Origin: Owenia fusiformis
Lineage: Eukaryota; Annelida; Polychaeta; Sabellida; Oweniidae
NCBI GenBank assembly: GCA_903813345.2
Contig: CAIIXF020000004.1
Span: 662,513-726,512, forward strand
Direction: 5' to 3'
DNA: 64,000 nt
The first letter of the stretch is position 1. Every line of letters starts with the position of its first letter. A program made the translations under genes and the position numbers. Below are positions 1 to 13,235 of this stretch, in pieces. The notes beneath the pieces were generated by a model. The model was not told the DNA's origin, searched no databases, and saw nothing but the letters and a program-made list of their open reading frames with translations.

Positions 1-796
1 TTCATTCACTTCATATGATATTTTCACCTGGCCCAATCAATGGTGTTAATTCATTCACTTCATATGATATTTTCACCTGGCCCAATCAATGGTCTTAATT
101 CATTCACTTCATATGATATTTTCACCTGGCCCAATCAATGGTCTTAATTCATTCACTTCATATGATATTTTCACCTGGCCCAATCAATGGTGTTAATTCA
201 TTCACTTCATATGATATTTTCACCTGGCCCAATCAATGGTGTTAATTCATTCACTTCATATGATATTTTCACCTGGCCCAATCAATGGTGTTAATTCATT
301 CACTTCATATGATATTTTCACCTGGCCCAATCAATGGTGTTAATTCATTCACTTCATATGATATTTTCACCTGGCCCAATCAATGGTGTTAATTCATTCA
401 CTTATTATGATATTTTCACCTGGCCCAATCAATGGTGTTAATTCATTCATTTCATATGATATTTTCACCTGGCCCAATCAATGGTGTAAATTCATTCACT
501 TCATATGATATTTTCACCTGGCCCAATCAATGGTGTTAATTTATTCACTTCATATGATATTTTTACCTGGCCCAATCAATGGTGTTAATTCATTCACTTC
601 ATATGATATTTTCACCTGGCCCAATCAATGGTGTTAATTCATTCACTTCATATGATATTTTCACCTGGCCCAATCAATGGTGTTAATTCATTCACTTCAT
701 ATGATATTTTCACCTGGCCTAATCAATGGTGTTAATTCATTCACTTCATATGATATTTTCACCTGGCCCAATCAATGGTGTTAATTCATTCTTTGA
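1..796. repeat. 49-bp minisatellite, about 16 copies
   Basis: A 49-bp unit repeats head to tail from base 1 and is probably cut by the window edge. Each unit contains TTCATTCACTTCATATGATA followed by CACCTGGCCCAATCAATGG. Copies differ by only one or two bases (for example GGTCTTAA in two units and CACTTATTATG in one), so the array is young or well homogenised. Confidence 0.97.
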
Positions 797-1190
797 AATC
801 ACTGCAAAGGTAATTTTTTTTTCACCAGGTGTATCTACTGTCTCTCTCCAAACATACCAATCATATCAACCCATACTGAATAAATAAGGCCCATACAGAC
901 TAAATGCCTGTTTAGCAGGGACTATGCCAAAAATTCCAAACATTAATCTTTGCTTAATGGTTTTGCTTTTGTTTTTGCATGCAAGTCCCGTTTTGAATAA
1001 CAAAAAAGTCTGGTCACGATCCTTTGCAGAGAACATTTGGCATTGATACCTGATCTGATGACATTGATGAATAAATGATCTTTGGTTCTGCCCTGCAACC
1101 ATGATCAGCACTGAGTGTGGCCACCCAATTATTTTTGAAAACATATAATCAATCTGAAAAAGCCTAACTTCCATTTAGCCATTAATAAGG
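797..1190. other. Non-coding, no feature seen
   Basis: Single-copy AT-rich sequence between two repeat blocks. The short open frames here have no recognisable domain. Confidence 0.5.
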
Positions 1191-1320
1191 CACACATTCC
1201 GGCACATATAGCAGCACACATTCAATCCCTTACCACCATGCCTTAATTGTAATATACCAGCACACATTAGGGCATATATAACAGCACACATTCAATCCCT
1301 TACCACCATGTTTTAATTGT
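1191..1320. repeat. Two-copy 73-bp tandem duplication
   Basis: Two adjacent copies share CAGCACACATTCAATCCCTT and ACCACCATG. The copies start near 1192 and 1265 and differ at several positions. Confidence 0.8.
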
Positions 1321-1574
1321 CAGATAATGACTTATTACAAGCACCGCAACACCAATGGAGTAAATTTATTCTTACCAAAAATATTTCTCGATGATGACAA
1401 CATATCAATGATGACAGAAAAATATGTCTTCCAATAGTGAAGACTAGATTCAGGATTATAAGATATATTAATTTTCTTTCTCTATGAACTGTCGGCAAGT
1501 CAGTTGTAAAACAATCTGTAAAGTAACAAACAGTTGAAGCACATTTTGAAGCACTATATACATACATACCTTTG

Positions 1575-2040
1575 ATACACTACAGCACGCTTTAATATAC
1601 TAAAGCACATTATCATTCACTAGAGCAAACTTTAATATACTAGAGCACACTTTAACATATAAGAGCACATTAATACTCAATATAACACACTTTAACATAC
1701 CAGAGCACACTTTAACATGTAAGATCACATTATTACTCAATATAACACACTTTAACATATAGCAGTACACTTTAACATATAAAATCACATTATTACTCAC
1801 TAAAGCACACTTTAATATACTAGAGCACATTATTACTCACTAGAGCACAGTTTATAAACATACTAGAGCACACTTTAACATACCAGAGCACACTTTAACA
1901 TGTAAAATCACATTATTACTCACTAGAGCACACATTGATATATCAGAGCACACTTTAACATATAGGAGCACATTGTTACTCACTAGATCACACTTTTACA
2001 CACAGCAGCACATTTTAACATAGAACAAGAGCACACAGTA
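1575..2040. repeat. Irregular tandem repeat, AGAGCACACTTTAACATA type
   Basis: About a dozen diverged copies of a 20-45 bp unit built on AGAGCACACTTTAACATA and CACATTATTACTCACTAGAGC. Period and sequence drift along the array, unlike the tight 49-bp array at the window start. Confidence 0.85.
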
Positions 2041-2443
2041 ATTTATTTTGACAAATCTTTAAAAAAAAAACTAGCACATAATTCTCTGCCTTCAAAAGAA
2101 ATTGGCAATTATTCGTTCTTTGATACAGCAACAAAGGTTATTAATTTTTCACCATGGGTAGCTAGCCATTGTCTCTCTTAATCATATAAACCCAACTACT
2201 CAACTACTACTGACAGATACATTTTGGGTTATCTATAACAACTTATCAGCAAAACTATATTTATTTGCCCTATTCAGAGGGGAGTTATTTCTACTAACCA
2301 AAGGGTAATTGATACGTTTTGTATTCAATGAAAGAAAGAGAAATGTTTAATCACACAGATGTCAGAGCGGACACACAAACAGATCAATAAAGAAATCAAA
2401 CATCTTCAAGATTAAAACAAGATAATTAAGAACAACTGCTTTA

Positions 2444-3005
2444 GTCTTCTGTGTTTGTAAGGAATCAATCCTGGATAAAACTAGCTTCATGAAGAAAGTA
2501 TTACATTTTCTCCGATTGTTTTACCAAAATTGCTTGTTGTTTTATAGAATTTGGCAACCATTACCAATTTAAATTGTGTCAAAGTCTTCTTTGTTTGTTA
2601 GGAATCAATCCTGGACAGATCTTGCTCATGGCATCTTGGAGAAAATAATATTACTGCTTTCTTTCAATCAATATACAGTTATACCTGAATATCAAAACAC
2701 CTCTCTAAAACAAAACTCCCAATGTGAACCTGCAAATAAGAACACTTTTGGCAAGTCCCTGTTCATTATTTGCAAGGGTATGAGCTCTTTCAGTTATTTT
2801 TTTTATAAAACATATCTATAGACTTCTAGACCCATCTTCTGCATTTTAATTATTTCCAAAGAAAGGTCGGATCAGTATAAATTCCTGTTGTTTTTTTATT
2901 AGCAGCAAACAACATTTAATTTTTTCTCTGTTTGTTTTACCAAAATTGCTTGTTGTTCTATAGAATTTTGCAACCATTTCAACTTTAAATTGTCTCAAAT
3001 CTTGC
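2444..3005. repeat. Old segmental tandem duplications
   Basis: AGGAATCAATCCTGGA occurs near 2461 and 2600. TTACCAAAATTGCTTGTTGT followed by a tract ending in TTTAAATTGT occurs near 2521 and 2938. The copies are diverged and interleaved, which indicates at least two old local duplications. Confidence 0.75.
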
Positions 3006-3960
3006 CTGTCATTTTTTACATTTGTTTTATTTTGAAAGAAACCCTGACAACGGTTATATTCAAAATTTGCATATTATAGCTTCTATTCATGAACTTCTAC
3101 TTCTACTAGTATTCTATCCACTACAGCAATATAAAAGGAGGGGGGGGGGGGGTGATTAATACAAAACATACATCAAACACTGAAGTTCAACTTCCTTCAT
3201 TTGTAACCTGATACAACATTAAGCCATTAGCAGGAACTTCATTATTCAAATCAGATCAAATTCTAATTTTCAAAGGGAGGCTTTTATTTCTCAACTGAGC
3301 TCAACATTTGATATTTTTACGGTTTTCAAAATAGAAACAATTATATCATTCTCATCTATTGATCACCCTTGACCCAAGATTACTCCCTAGCTGTAACAAC
3401 CCCCCAACCCCCCCCCCCCATCCAGCTGCACGGCAGACTAAAAAATTCTATGGACTCAAGATGACTTGTGTGTATAATTATTGTCAGACTGAACGACCAC
3501 ATACATGTACAGCCTTTCTGATTAATCTTCGCTAATTTCCATAATCTCAATGCTTATTTTTCCAATTATGAGTTAATACTTGATAAAATATCAGCTATAT
3601 GAATTATTTATTACACAAGGGAGTTAAACACAATTAAACACAAGTTATCCTAATGTTTTATAGGTATACTAGCCCCAGGGGGAATATATGAACTCTATTT
3701 CCAGACGAGAATCAATGCTATTCCCAAACAGGGAATCAATCCATACGTCTTCAGTACTTCAGTTCATCACATGACCTTTTATCAACCAATTAAATTTCAG
3801 TCAATTCCAAACTGAGATAAGTGGAAAAAGAGCAATAATATTGATCTTCTAAAATACAACCTATAAAGGGTCTTGAATATCAAAAGTTTGTTTAGCAGTC
3901 CTTATCAAATTTTTTAAAGTAATTTTAGGATTTTTTTTCATTTCTATATGCATTTTTTCA
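3006..3960. other. Non-coding with G and C homopolymer tracts
   Basis: No gene seen. A run of about 14 G lies near 3138-3151 and C-rich runs lie near 3401-3420. The rest is AT-rich single-copy sequence. Confidence 0.5.
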
Positions 3961-3967
3961 AGCTGAG

Positions 3968-4065
3968 GACAATATTGTACGTTTTTGGTAATATTGTACG
4001 TTTTTGGTAATATTGTACCTTTTTGGTTATGTTGTACATTTTTGCTAATATTGTACCTTTAGGTT
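3968..4065. repeat. 20-bp tandem repeat, ATTGTACGTTTTTGGTAAT
   Basis: Five copies of an about 20-bp unit. The first copies are nearly identical and the last is diverged (ATTGTACCTTTAGG). Confidence 0.9.
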
Positions 4066-4126
4066 CAATAACCTGATAAAAAAATAAAGAAACTAAGTAA
4101 CATGAAAAACCTGGTTGTATTTATTA

Positions 4127-4702
4127 AAGTGTAACTATTCGTTAAGGATGTGTAACTATTCGTTAAGGATGTGTAACTATTCATTAAGGTTGTGTAACTA
4201 TTTGTTAAGGATGTGTAACTATTTGTTAAGGATGTGTAACTATTTGTTACAGATGTGTAACTATTGGTTACAGATGTGTAACTATTTGTTAAGGATGTGT
4301 AACTATTGGTTACAGATGTGTAACTATTTGTTAAGGATGAGTAACTATTGGTTACAGATGTGTAACTATTTGTTAAGGATGTGTAACTATTGGTTACAGA
4401 TGTGTAACTATTTGTTAAGGATATGTAACTATTTGTTAAGGATGTGTAACTATTCATTAAGGATGTGTAACTATTGGTTACAGATGTGTAACTATTTGTT
4501 AAGGATGTGTAACTATTGGTTACAGATGTGTAACTATTTATTAAGGATGTGTAACTATTTGTTAAGGATGTGTAACTATTTGTTAAGGATGTGTAACTAT
4601 TGGTTACAGATGTGTAACTATTTGTTAAGGATGTGTAACTATTGGTTACAGATGTGTAACTATTGGTTACAGATGTGTAAATATTTGTTAAGGATGTGTA
4701 AC
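4127..4702. repeat. 21-bp minisatellite with two unit variants
   Basis: About 27 copies of a 21-bp unit in two main forms: TGTAACTATTTGTTAAGGATG (here A, written only to its 21-bp period) and a B form with TTGGTTACAG in place of TTTGTTAAGG. A and B often alternate. The period is a multiple of three, so frames stay open on both strands: plus reads CNYLLRM/CNYWLQM and minus reads NSYTSLT/NSYTSVT. These low-complexity frames are by-products and not supported as genes. Confidence 0.95.
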
Positions 4703-4739
4703 TATCCTTCTTCTTGGGAATATATTGTTTACATTTTTT

Positions 4740-7320
4740 AATTCCTGTTAAACAGTCAATTAACTGTAGGGGTCTTATAGAATAGAAAGACTTCTGTTAA
4801 TTATTTTCTTAAGAGTTGTAAAAATGACTTGACACCTAGAGGTGAATTCATCATGGGAATGAAACGTTTATCTGAGATTCATTAGTTCAATTTACATCAT
4901 TAGTGCATTTAAGAAAGCAACATCATCCCCTCCTCAAGATAAAAGCATTCATTAGCAAAATTTCATTCTTGAGTCATGACATTTCATGATTTTTCTCCAT
5001 AAATTTTGAAAGAGCTACCCCATTTTCTGTCATTTCTATACAATTTAGAGTGTTGTTGACATGCCTGTAAACTTTTTCCTTGCTAGTCCCATTCTTTTCC
5101 ATTCTATTTTGCAATTCAAAAGTATGGTACCATGAATTTTTTTTCGGAGGGAATAGATCATTAGCTGCTAGCAGAAAATTACACACAATTACACCCTGTA
5201 CTACTGAAGAAAATCTTGGAATTTATGGATGGAAAAATATATAAACTAAAAAAAATATATATGTCTCAATCACATGCTTCATACTTAAAATATATTTCAT
5301 AGAGAAAAATGGAATGTGTTTCAATGCCATCTGCAAAAGTTGCACACCTTCCTTAAAATGAGGATGCAATAGAGTTGATCGAATCTCACATGTTGCAAGT
5401 TATCTTTCGCAACTTTCTGTAATCACCCATGTTAGAGTTCTGGCTGATTTATCAGACCGACACCATATCTTAACTTTTTGAATGTGTAGTCTTTATATTG
5501 CGGTCTTTTGAGAGAATATGGTACATAAAAACGTAAAAAGTGAGAGGAAATAGATGACCGTAAAACCACATGTTCACATACAAGTTCTATTAACAATAGC
5601 TATATGTCCTCCCTTTTATCTGCCATTGCATTCCCCAAGTACAATTGTAAGTTATACTTTATAAAACTTTGCCATGAGGAATGCATTTGAACCTAAATGC
5701 CAATCCTTGGATGTAATCACAACAAAATCACTAGAACAACATGGCAAAGAATAACACTGAAAAAATGTTACACCTTGGGAATCTACAGAGATTATTGCCA
5801 TGAGTATTAAATTAACAACCCTGATGCCAAAAGGTTAACAATTATATTACTATACTCTGACTGGGAAGGATTACATGTATTTTAGTTTTGATGCTGCACA
5901 GATCTCAATGCCCTCAAATGCATCTATTATGGCTGCCTTTCATGGGAGTTTGAATACAAAATTAATGCCAATTCCTTGGGGTTGTGATCTCCCTAACATT
6001 AACATAATTGAGATTTTCAAAACAGGCTTGCACCTACCTGAAAACCCATTGCACTTGAGAAAAATGGTGAAAAATTTGCATATTTTGACTGAATTTTGAA
6101 AATGAAACTTTTGTATCAACTTGAGGAAAATTTCTGTGGAGAACACTGTATAGATAACAATAATATGAAAAAATGCCATCTATTAACTGCAGTTCTGATT
6201 GGATATACCTCACTTTTGTCAACCTAATCTGATAAGTCGAGGTTAGAGCAAAGGATTATCACTTAAACGAAGAGCGTAGTACACTCTCTTTTACAGAAGT
6301 GCAAAGGGTGAAATGTAATTACGGAAATCAGTGTTTTTAGGTGTTAATTAACCATACTTTTTAAATCTCTAAAATATTCTAACCGTGTTCCACAATTTAA
6401 ATTAACCAAATCAATGGCATTTTGTAATATCACTCAATCTAATTGTTTCCTCTGAAGTATGTGCTAGTAATAGAGAACTCTGCCATTTAGCGTAATCCAT
6501 ATCTATTATTTTGTATGAGAAGCATGCAATCAGATAATACAGTGTCTAACCCACTCATTAAGACTTCATTCATACATACCACATACAACTCCCACATGCA
6601 TCCACCAATCAGACAATTTTACATTTATTCTTTCAACCAATCAGACGCCATCAGAGAGGATTATGGGTAATTTTATCAAATTTGGACAGGAGTCTTTGAC
6701 TCTTGTCATGGAATGTTCCCAGAATAAGTGGGGGTGTAAGTTGTAAATCATGGGCTCTGTAGGTGTTTGAAGTTCGATATAGTCTGTGGGTTAACCTTGT
6801 TACTTATAATTGTTGGAAATGATCTCATCGGAGATTTCATAATTTGGTTAAAAGAGATAAGTGTTTCTAGTGGATTGGCTTCTATGAAACTGACGCAACA
6901 ATTTTTCTATGTTGCCCTCTTTGGATGAGATGCAATAGTGAAGCATAAAATGTCCTGAATTGTATTTATTTTAGATCTTAAAATGGTTCAGACAGGGAAC
7001 ACATCACTGTTGATGGTGATCAAAAATCTTTATTTTATACAAAATACCCCGTTATTGTTTTTCAAAAAAGGATCAAGAAATCTCAGACGGAGAAGTGCCT
7101 TGTATCCAACAAATAGAATGCATCTCCAATAAAAGATGCTACTTGTTAGGATTCCACAGGCCAAGTGTCTATAAAATAATAACAAGGCCAAGAAGGAAGC
7201 TAAAGTTCTCCTTTATTAGCTTAATCTGATAAGAACTACCTGAATTCCGTGGTTAATGTCTAATATAGGCTGATAATATGTTATGTTGCGATATCATAAT
7301 ATTCAACACTGAGATTGTTC
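4740..7320. other. Non-coding stretch; one dispersed-repeat copy
   Basis: No gene recognised. 5017-5125 is homologous to 58440-58545 (shared CATTTTCTGTCATTTCTATA and TAGAGTGTTG), marking an unclassified dispersed repeat. Two CCAATCAGAC motifs lie near 6606 and 6638, with no other promoter evidence. Confidence 0.5.
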
Positions 7321-7560
7321 TGATGTGCTAATGTATGAGTATATGTTTGTGCTGATATATGCTTGTGCTTATATATGTATGTGCTGATATATGTTTGTGC
7401 TGATATATGCTTGTGCTTATATGTGTATGTGCTGATATATGTATGTGAGCACACTGGCTCAAAGAGAAATCAATGTTTTAAGGATGTAATGTTATGTATG
7501 TGCTTATATGCATGTGCTAATATTTGTATGTGCTGCATATAATGTATGTGCTGATTTATG
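7320..7560. repeat. About 18-bp tandem repeat, TGTGCTGATATATG type
   Basis: About ten diverged copies of TATGTATGTGCTGATATATG-like units, with a 60-bp interruption near 7447-7500. Confidence 0.85.
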
Positions 7561-8450
7561 AATAAGTATTCAGAGCTGTAAAATCATTCCATTTCCCCCC
7601 AAAAAACATTCAATTAAAATCTTAAACATTGTATTCTGAAAAAGAGATTCCCAAAATAGGTTCTAATCAAAGAAATGTTCTACTAAAATGTTAGACGTGT
7701 TTGAGTTGAACCCTAGTAAATCAGAGCAACTCAATTACTGGCAATTCCAGATAACTCGAAGCCAATTTAATTTGGTGGTTTAGCAAATGGACAAAATTTC
7801 ACAATTCAAAGCTTTGCATATTATCCACAGGAAGTAATCCCTTGGGAATATTTTCATTCAGTGAAAAATCCCTGAGCGTTATAATCTGCATTGTGTTGAC
7901 TTATTGTTTTAGAATAATTGTGGATTTATTTTTAATATGTTAAAGTTTTAAATGTTAGCATTACTATTTAAATGTTAACATGACTATTTCAATTCAATTT
8001 ATACATATGTTTCCAATTTTATTTGTTATCTCATAATTTTATGAAAGATTATCACACAATTTTAGACCACTGAAATATTCTCACATATAGGCTCATAGTA
8101 AACGATCTGAACAAGATATACACAAAACTCATACATTGAATCACAGATAATTACATTTATAATTAAATCTTTCAACTTAAAAATGTAACAATACAGAAAG
8201 AACTGTCTCTAATACAGAGTGGCATTATAAGCAAGATAGTTAGGCGATATAATACTGTACAACAGTTACTCAGCTGAATTTACTATAGCAACATTCAGCT
8301 GCAATTACTATAGCAACCCCTATCACTAAGCTGCCATCACCATAGCAACCTTTAGATAACAGGCTAACATCACAAAATGACATCCAAAAGTCACAATTCA
8401 AAGTCACAACTTCAGATTAACTAAATAATGTCACATTACCTAAATGGTTA
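7561..8450. other. Non-coding; three CTATAGCAAC motifs
   Basis: AT-rich, no gene seen. At 8282-8352 the motif CTATAGCAAC or CCATAGCAAC occurs three times about 33 bp apart next to CAGCTG or AGCTGC. It looks like a short diverged tandem repeat and resembles RFX half-sites. Confidence 0.45.
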
Positions 8451-8870
8451 AATAAGTCACATGGTTTAACTTGTTGATAAAGTCACATGGTTTAACTTGT
8501 TGATAAAGTCACATGACGATGTTCATGACATTTCTAGTTGACTAAATCATATGACTTAAACTATATATATAGTATATTAGTTTAGTAAGATACAATACCT
8601 CATTAGTTGAAGAAATCAAACTAATTAATTTACTGTTAAAGTCACTTGATCTTATGAATAATTCAATCACATGACTATATTAGTTAAGTAAGTCACATTA
8701 CGACATTAGTTAAGTTAGTCACATGGCCACATTAGTTTAATAAGTCACATGACCGTATTAAGTCATATGGCCGCATATGTTAAGAAAGTCACATGACCAC
8801 ATAAGTGAGTCACATCAACGGGGCCAAAAAGTCAAATGACTAATTGATAAAGCCATGTGACTGGATTAAT
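8450..8870. repeat. Diverged tandem repeat, AGTCACATGACCACATTAGT type
   Basis: Units of roughly 25-35 bp carry AAGTCACATG followed by AC(C/G)(A/T)CATTAGTTAAG, with two near-identical units at 8457-8510. Copy borders are loose, so this is an old array. Confidence 0.8.
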
Positions 8871-9297
8871 TTATTAAACAAATCAAAAGTTCTACAAACA
8901 TTGAACAATATGACTATACACTGTAGATTTTGCAGTATATACATTATTACATGATGTCTAAAAATACTCTGTGGAAAAGTTAAGAACTTCTGTGGTTACA
9001 ATGTACATCGTAATACCTAGAATATACACTTAAGGGCTATATATATATACATGTATATATAGGCATAATAACTATCTTCTTATTATATTACTGCATTATA
9101 TAAAGCGTCACTAACTCAAATATTTTACAGTTAATCATGAACTCTTTAGATTGCATTTATATTATTACATTATATTGCCATTGACTTAGTTAGATATGGC
9201 AGTAATATATGGCGGTAATATATGATGTATAAGAATGCGTTATATCATGCTATATAGATAATAATATCTTTATATGTATAAAATCTACAGGGTGAAC

Positions 9298-9477
9298 CAA
9301 TGAACTAGCAATTTTTCTAAATAGACACCGTGAAAATTTGTTGACAAGTATGTTGTGTGTGATATATAAATTTACAGCAGATTAAGTTAAATTTCAAAAT
9401 GTATATTACATGTAAGTATTCATTTATCTATTTAATAAGGATTGATTAAAAAGTTGCATATTTATTGGCCCATCCTG
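9298..9477. mobile_element. 180-bp MITE, mariner/Tc1-type ends
   Basis: Bounded by TA on both sides (9296-9297 and 9478-9479). The left end CAGGGTGAACCAATGAA is imperfectly inverted at the right end, which reads CAGGATGGGCCAATAAA on the other strand. No coding capacity. A related end (GTTATTGGCCCACCCTATA) occurs near 51749-51767, suggesting a second fragment of the family. Family assignment rests on the TA duplication and CAGGGTG ends only. Confidence 0.6.
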
Positions 9478-10074
9478 TACATGGATAGAAATAAAATGTA
9501 AACTCTTTTATAATACTTCAATACAACAATAATATTGACCAACCTAATCTAATATTACTCATTAATTGGAAGCTAACCGATTTTATGGCTTTTCTACTAA
9601 TTAATGACTTTTAATTACAATGCTAATTAATAATATTTCTTTCATATTTTACTTCAGAAATTAAAATTTGATGTTGACACTTGAAACGATTAAATGATAT
9701 AATTGTCTTCAATTAAGTCTAATTTAAGCTGATTAATTAACATTAAATAAATAAAAGCAAAATCAAATTTTCGGTATAGACATAGTTGTATGTCAGAATC
9801 ATATAACAGGACTATTTACGTAATACTTGGTTTAAAAAGGGAAAAAGCTTGTAAATGAATATAAGTAAACACAGTAAAACTCTGATGTGAACACCCTTGT
9901 GATCAAGCAAAAAAGTGTTCAATCAAAACATGGACAATGTGAGATTTGAAAAAATGTTCAAATTGAGGATCAATTTTATTGAGGTGTTTAAGTTGAGAAG
10001 TTTCACTGTAAGCAAACCAAGGGGCATTTACAATGTTAACAAACCTGACCTCTTATATTTAACCATAATTCCAT
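9478..10074. other. Non-coding, TAAT-rich
   Basis: No gene seen. 9555-9760 is dense in TAATTA and TAATTAAT motifs. Near 9871 ACAGTAAAACTCTGATGTGAA resembles a pogo/Tigger-type MITE end. Confidence 0.4.
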
Positions 10075-10235
10075 ATGTCGTTTTGATCCCATATGTTTCA
10101 TAATCCCATATGTTTCATAATCCCATATGTTCCATAATCCCACATGTTCCATAATCCCACATGTTCCATAACCACATATGTTCCATAACCACATATGTTC
10201 CATAATCCCATACGTTCCATAATCCCATACTAGTT
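10075..10235. repeat. 17-bp tandem repeat, ATAATCCCATATGTTCC
   Basis: About nine copies of a 17-bp unit with variants such as ATAATCCCACATGTTCC and ATAACCACATATGTTCC. Confidence 0.93.
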
Positions 10236-10884
10236 TGTCCAACGTCAACTTATGGACATTCCAATTAAACCTGCCATCTAATTTTACTAATAATCACTAA
10301 ATATACAGTCTTGGGGACAAATCAGATTCTATATTCTTACTGAACACATCTTTATATGAACATTTCTTATAATATCAGAATGTTATGAACAGAATTAGTC
10401 CTACTCGACTTAATAACATACAGATGATAATTCTTGATGTATAAATTAACAGTTTAAACAAATATACAATTTTCAGTTTGTTTTAAAGTAAGGAAATCTG
10501 TAAATTGTTTGTAAGGTAAGGTTAACTTATTGCCGCAATAGGATGTGTCTATTTACAATAGCCTAATAGTTCATTCATTGTTACATTTATCAGAAAACAG
10601 CCAGGATAAAAAATCAATATCTTTAACACAATTAACGGAAAATTGATACAATTTCCTTTTTCTTAAGAAATCTAGTCCATGATTTACTCAAAAGGTGGCA
10701 GAGTCGACCCATTTGACCAGTAATCTTTGCTTTCCTCAAAAACACAATATTGATTTGAATCATTTTAATTTATTAATGATTATTATTTTTAGTAAGCATA
10801 TGGTAATTGGAGTAAACAATCTGGATGTTTCAGCCAAAATCTCATTTCACCTCGACATGCGGTTAATCAAAATGCGAATGACAA

Positions 10885-10990
10885 TGACCTTGGATTGAAG
10901 GGTGCCAGGTTAAAGGTCATGTGATGTCATAGGGTCAAGGTCAAGTTAAAGGTCAGTTAAGCTCACATGCAAACTAGAGGTGAAGGTCAT
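10885..10990 (+). promoter_or_regulatory. Cluster of nuclear-receptor half-sites
   Basis: Within about 105 bp there are five AGGTCA-type half-sites: TGACCTTGG near 10885, AGGTTAAAGGTCA at 10907-10919 (a DR1 arrangement), GGGTCAAGGTCA at 10932-10943 (contains TCAAGGTCA, the ERR/SF-1 extended half-site), AGTTAAAGGTCA at 10944-10955, and GAAGGTCA at 10982-10989. It lies about 2.3 kb downstream of the FERM gene's stop codon. Function is inferred from motif density only; part could be an old tandem repeat. Confidence 0.4.
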
Positions 10991-13235
10991 GTTGCTACTC
11001 ATTGGCATACTCCATCCTAGATCATGATATATGCCCTCACTTGGATATATATGCCCATGCTATAAACTGACCTTTGAAAGGTGAACATATCACTAAACAA
11101 GGGTATATATCAAAAACTAGGGCATATCTCACAATAAATGAGGGCATTTATCCTAGCATAGAAACATAAAGTACAACATACCTTAACAAAGTTGCATCCC
11201 AATATACAGAAATTGAAATTGAAAATAATGCTTCAAACTTTTGCCCTATATATAAAATCAGTACCATATATATTCAATGATATTCTAGGTCAGGTATGTT
11301 ATGCATGAAATAAATATTAAAGCAAACTTAGTATACAATGTACAGCTTTATAAAATAACAGAAATAAAATAAAAATATGAACTAAAGTTTTACTGCAGTC
11401 ATCATAATGTTTTCAAACACGATTAGATTTATATATATTATTAATATTAAATCATGCAAATAATGTAGTTATACTTCATATAATTAAAAACTGTTAACTG
11501 TTAATATTAAATATTATATTATTAAACTATTTATTATATTAGTAGTTAAGGTGAGGTCATCTAAAATAATTATTTTCAATTATTTAGAAATTGTGCTCTC
11601 TCATATTAATCTCATTTGTGAGCTACGTTTTCAAACCTTTGATTAAAGGGGTGACAAAGAATTAAGCTCAAATGGAGTTACATTTCTTGTATATTTACCT
11701 CTTAAATACCCAGAATGCCGAGATTTCTCGTCACCTTGGAGATGACCTTGAAACCCAGAGTGAAGAGTTAATCTGTCACAAAATTTCGCACTAAAATTGC
11801 TCTTATTTGGACAATATTCATCTACTTTACACAAAAGTTGTTTTAAAATGTGTAAAAACGAACCCTGCCATCTAATTTTACTAAATTGAGTATCACACAT
11901 TGTATATGTAGGTAGTAAAATTTCAAAAACTGGAAAAAATGAAAAATTCTCCTGTTTGAACCAATTTTAGAGCCTGGGATTCAAGAGGTTACTAATACTT
12001 AAGGAGGATTGGTTCATGCCATACTATTGCAATAGGACTTTCAAGCAACAACCAAACAAGTGAGTATATTTCATTTTACTTTACTCAATCCAAAGATTTG
12101 AAGTAAAGCTGCAAAACCTTCTTGGTTCTTCCAAAATATTTTATTAATTAAACAAAATCTTGAGATTGAATTGTTATTATTACATGTTGTTATTATGTTG
12201 ACCTTGACACCATATAAGGATAGGGGCGTGCCCCAACTGACCACTCAAAGTGCACCCATGTTGTTTGGTGCATGCTTGTGATTTAATGAGTGTATGTTAG
12301 TAAAGCAAATAATAAAACACTTAATTGAAGTCCCTTAAATATAAAAAATAAGATATAGATAGTACTAATTAATTTCAGTTATAAATCATAACATTAATAA
12401 AAAAAATTGAATACTTTTACATATTGTTTCATTGCACATTGAGTTAGTAAGATGATGGCACGAGTTTCTTCTACTTAGATCACATCTGATTCTGAATTTT
12501 TGCCCACTTATTTTATATTGCCCAGTTTACTTATCTTATTTAGATTTAATTTTATTTACCATTGGCAACTTTATTCATATCTCGAATCTTTATAAATATT
12601 TAAATATTCATCTGAATTTTATAAGCTTATCTGATTTTGTCCCCTTTAATATTAACTTTTACAATAAATCCTATCTTTACTTCTTTTTAAATTAGTTTAT
12701 TTATCTTATGCATTGTAAAATTTTGCCGAATTCTAAAGTTTCTTCAACATTTATTGTATTACCCTATTTATTTATTAATCTATGTACTTATCTACATGTA
12801 TTTTCTTACATTTTATCGTACATTTTATTTATACTGTACAGGAAGGCTGATCCATTGTATTGGATTTCTACAACATCAGAAATGCATTTAGGAACATTTT
12901 GAAGTATTTAGTTGAGACAAAATAAATGGTCTCTCTAACCTAATAATCATTATATCTTAATTTTTGTATCTTAACATTTCCTAGATCTAATTATTGTTTC
13001 ACAAAGTTTTCTCCCTAATATTGCAGAGTTCAAATTCAATCATCAAATATCTAAATTCTTCTAACCTAATGTTATATACATATTTGGCAAAAATACCAGA
13101 GAGAGAGAGAAAAGCAAAAACTTCTATTCATGTTCTCTTATTTCAATGAATCACTTATTTTGGATAATTCTTGAATTAGGGCTTATTGGACTACTACAAA
13201 TGATGCTTCCTTGTAATAAGCAAAATCGTGTAACT
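10991..13235. other. Downstream flank of the FERM gene
   Basis: AT-rich, no gene seen. Minus-strand AATAAA signals occur at about 12750-12755, 12767-12772 and 12771-12776 and are possible distal polyadenylation signals. CCTGCCATCTAATTTTACTA near 11867 is also present near 10270, a small dispersed match. Confidence 0.45.

Noticed and set aside
1-796. Regular repeats that could suggest a CRISPR array
   Set aside because: Units are contiguous with no unique spacers, and the window is eukaryotic with introns and LINEs.
4115-4741. 208-codon plus-strand frame and 130-codon minus-strand frame
   Set aside because: Both are translations of the 21-bp minisatellite, open only because 21 is a multiple of three; no unique protein sequence or gene context.
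6600-6650. Promoter from paired CCAATCAGAC motifs
   Set aside because: CCAATCAGA occurs many times in the window, including inside coding exon 10, and no gene starts nearby.
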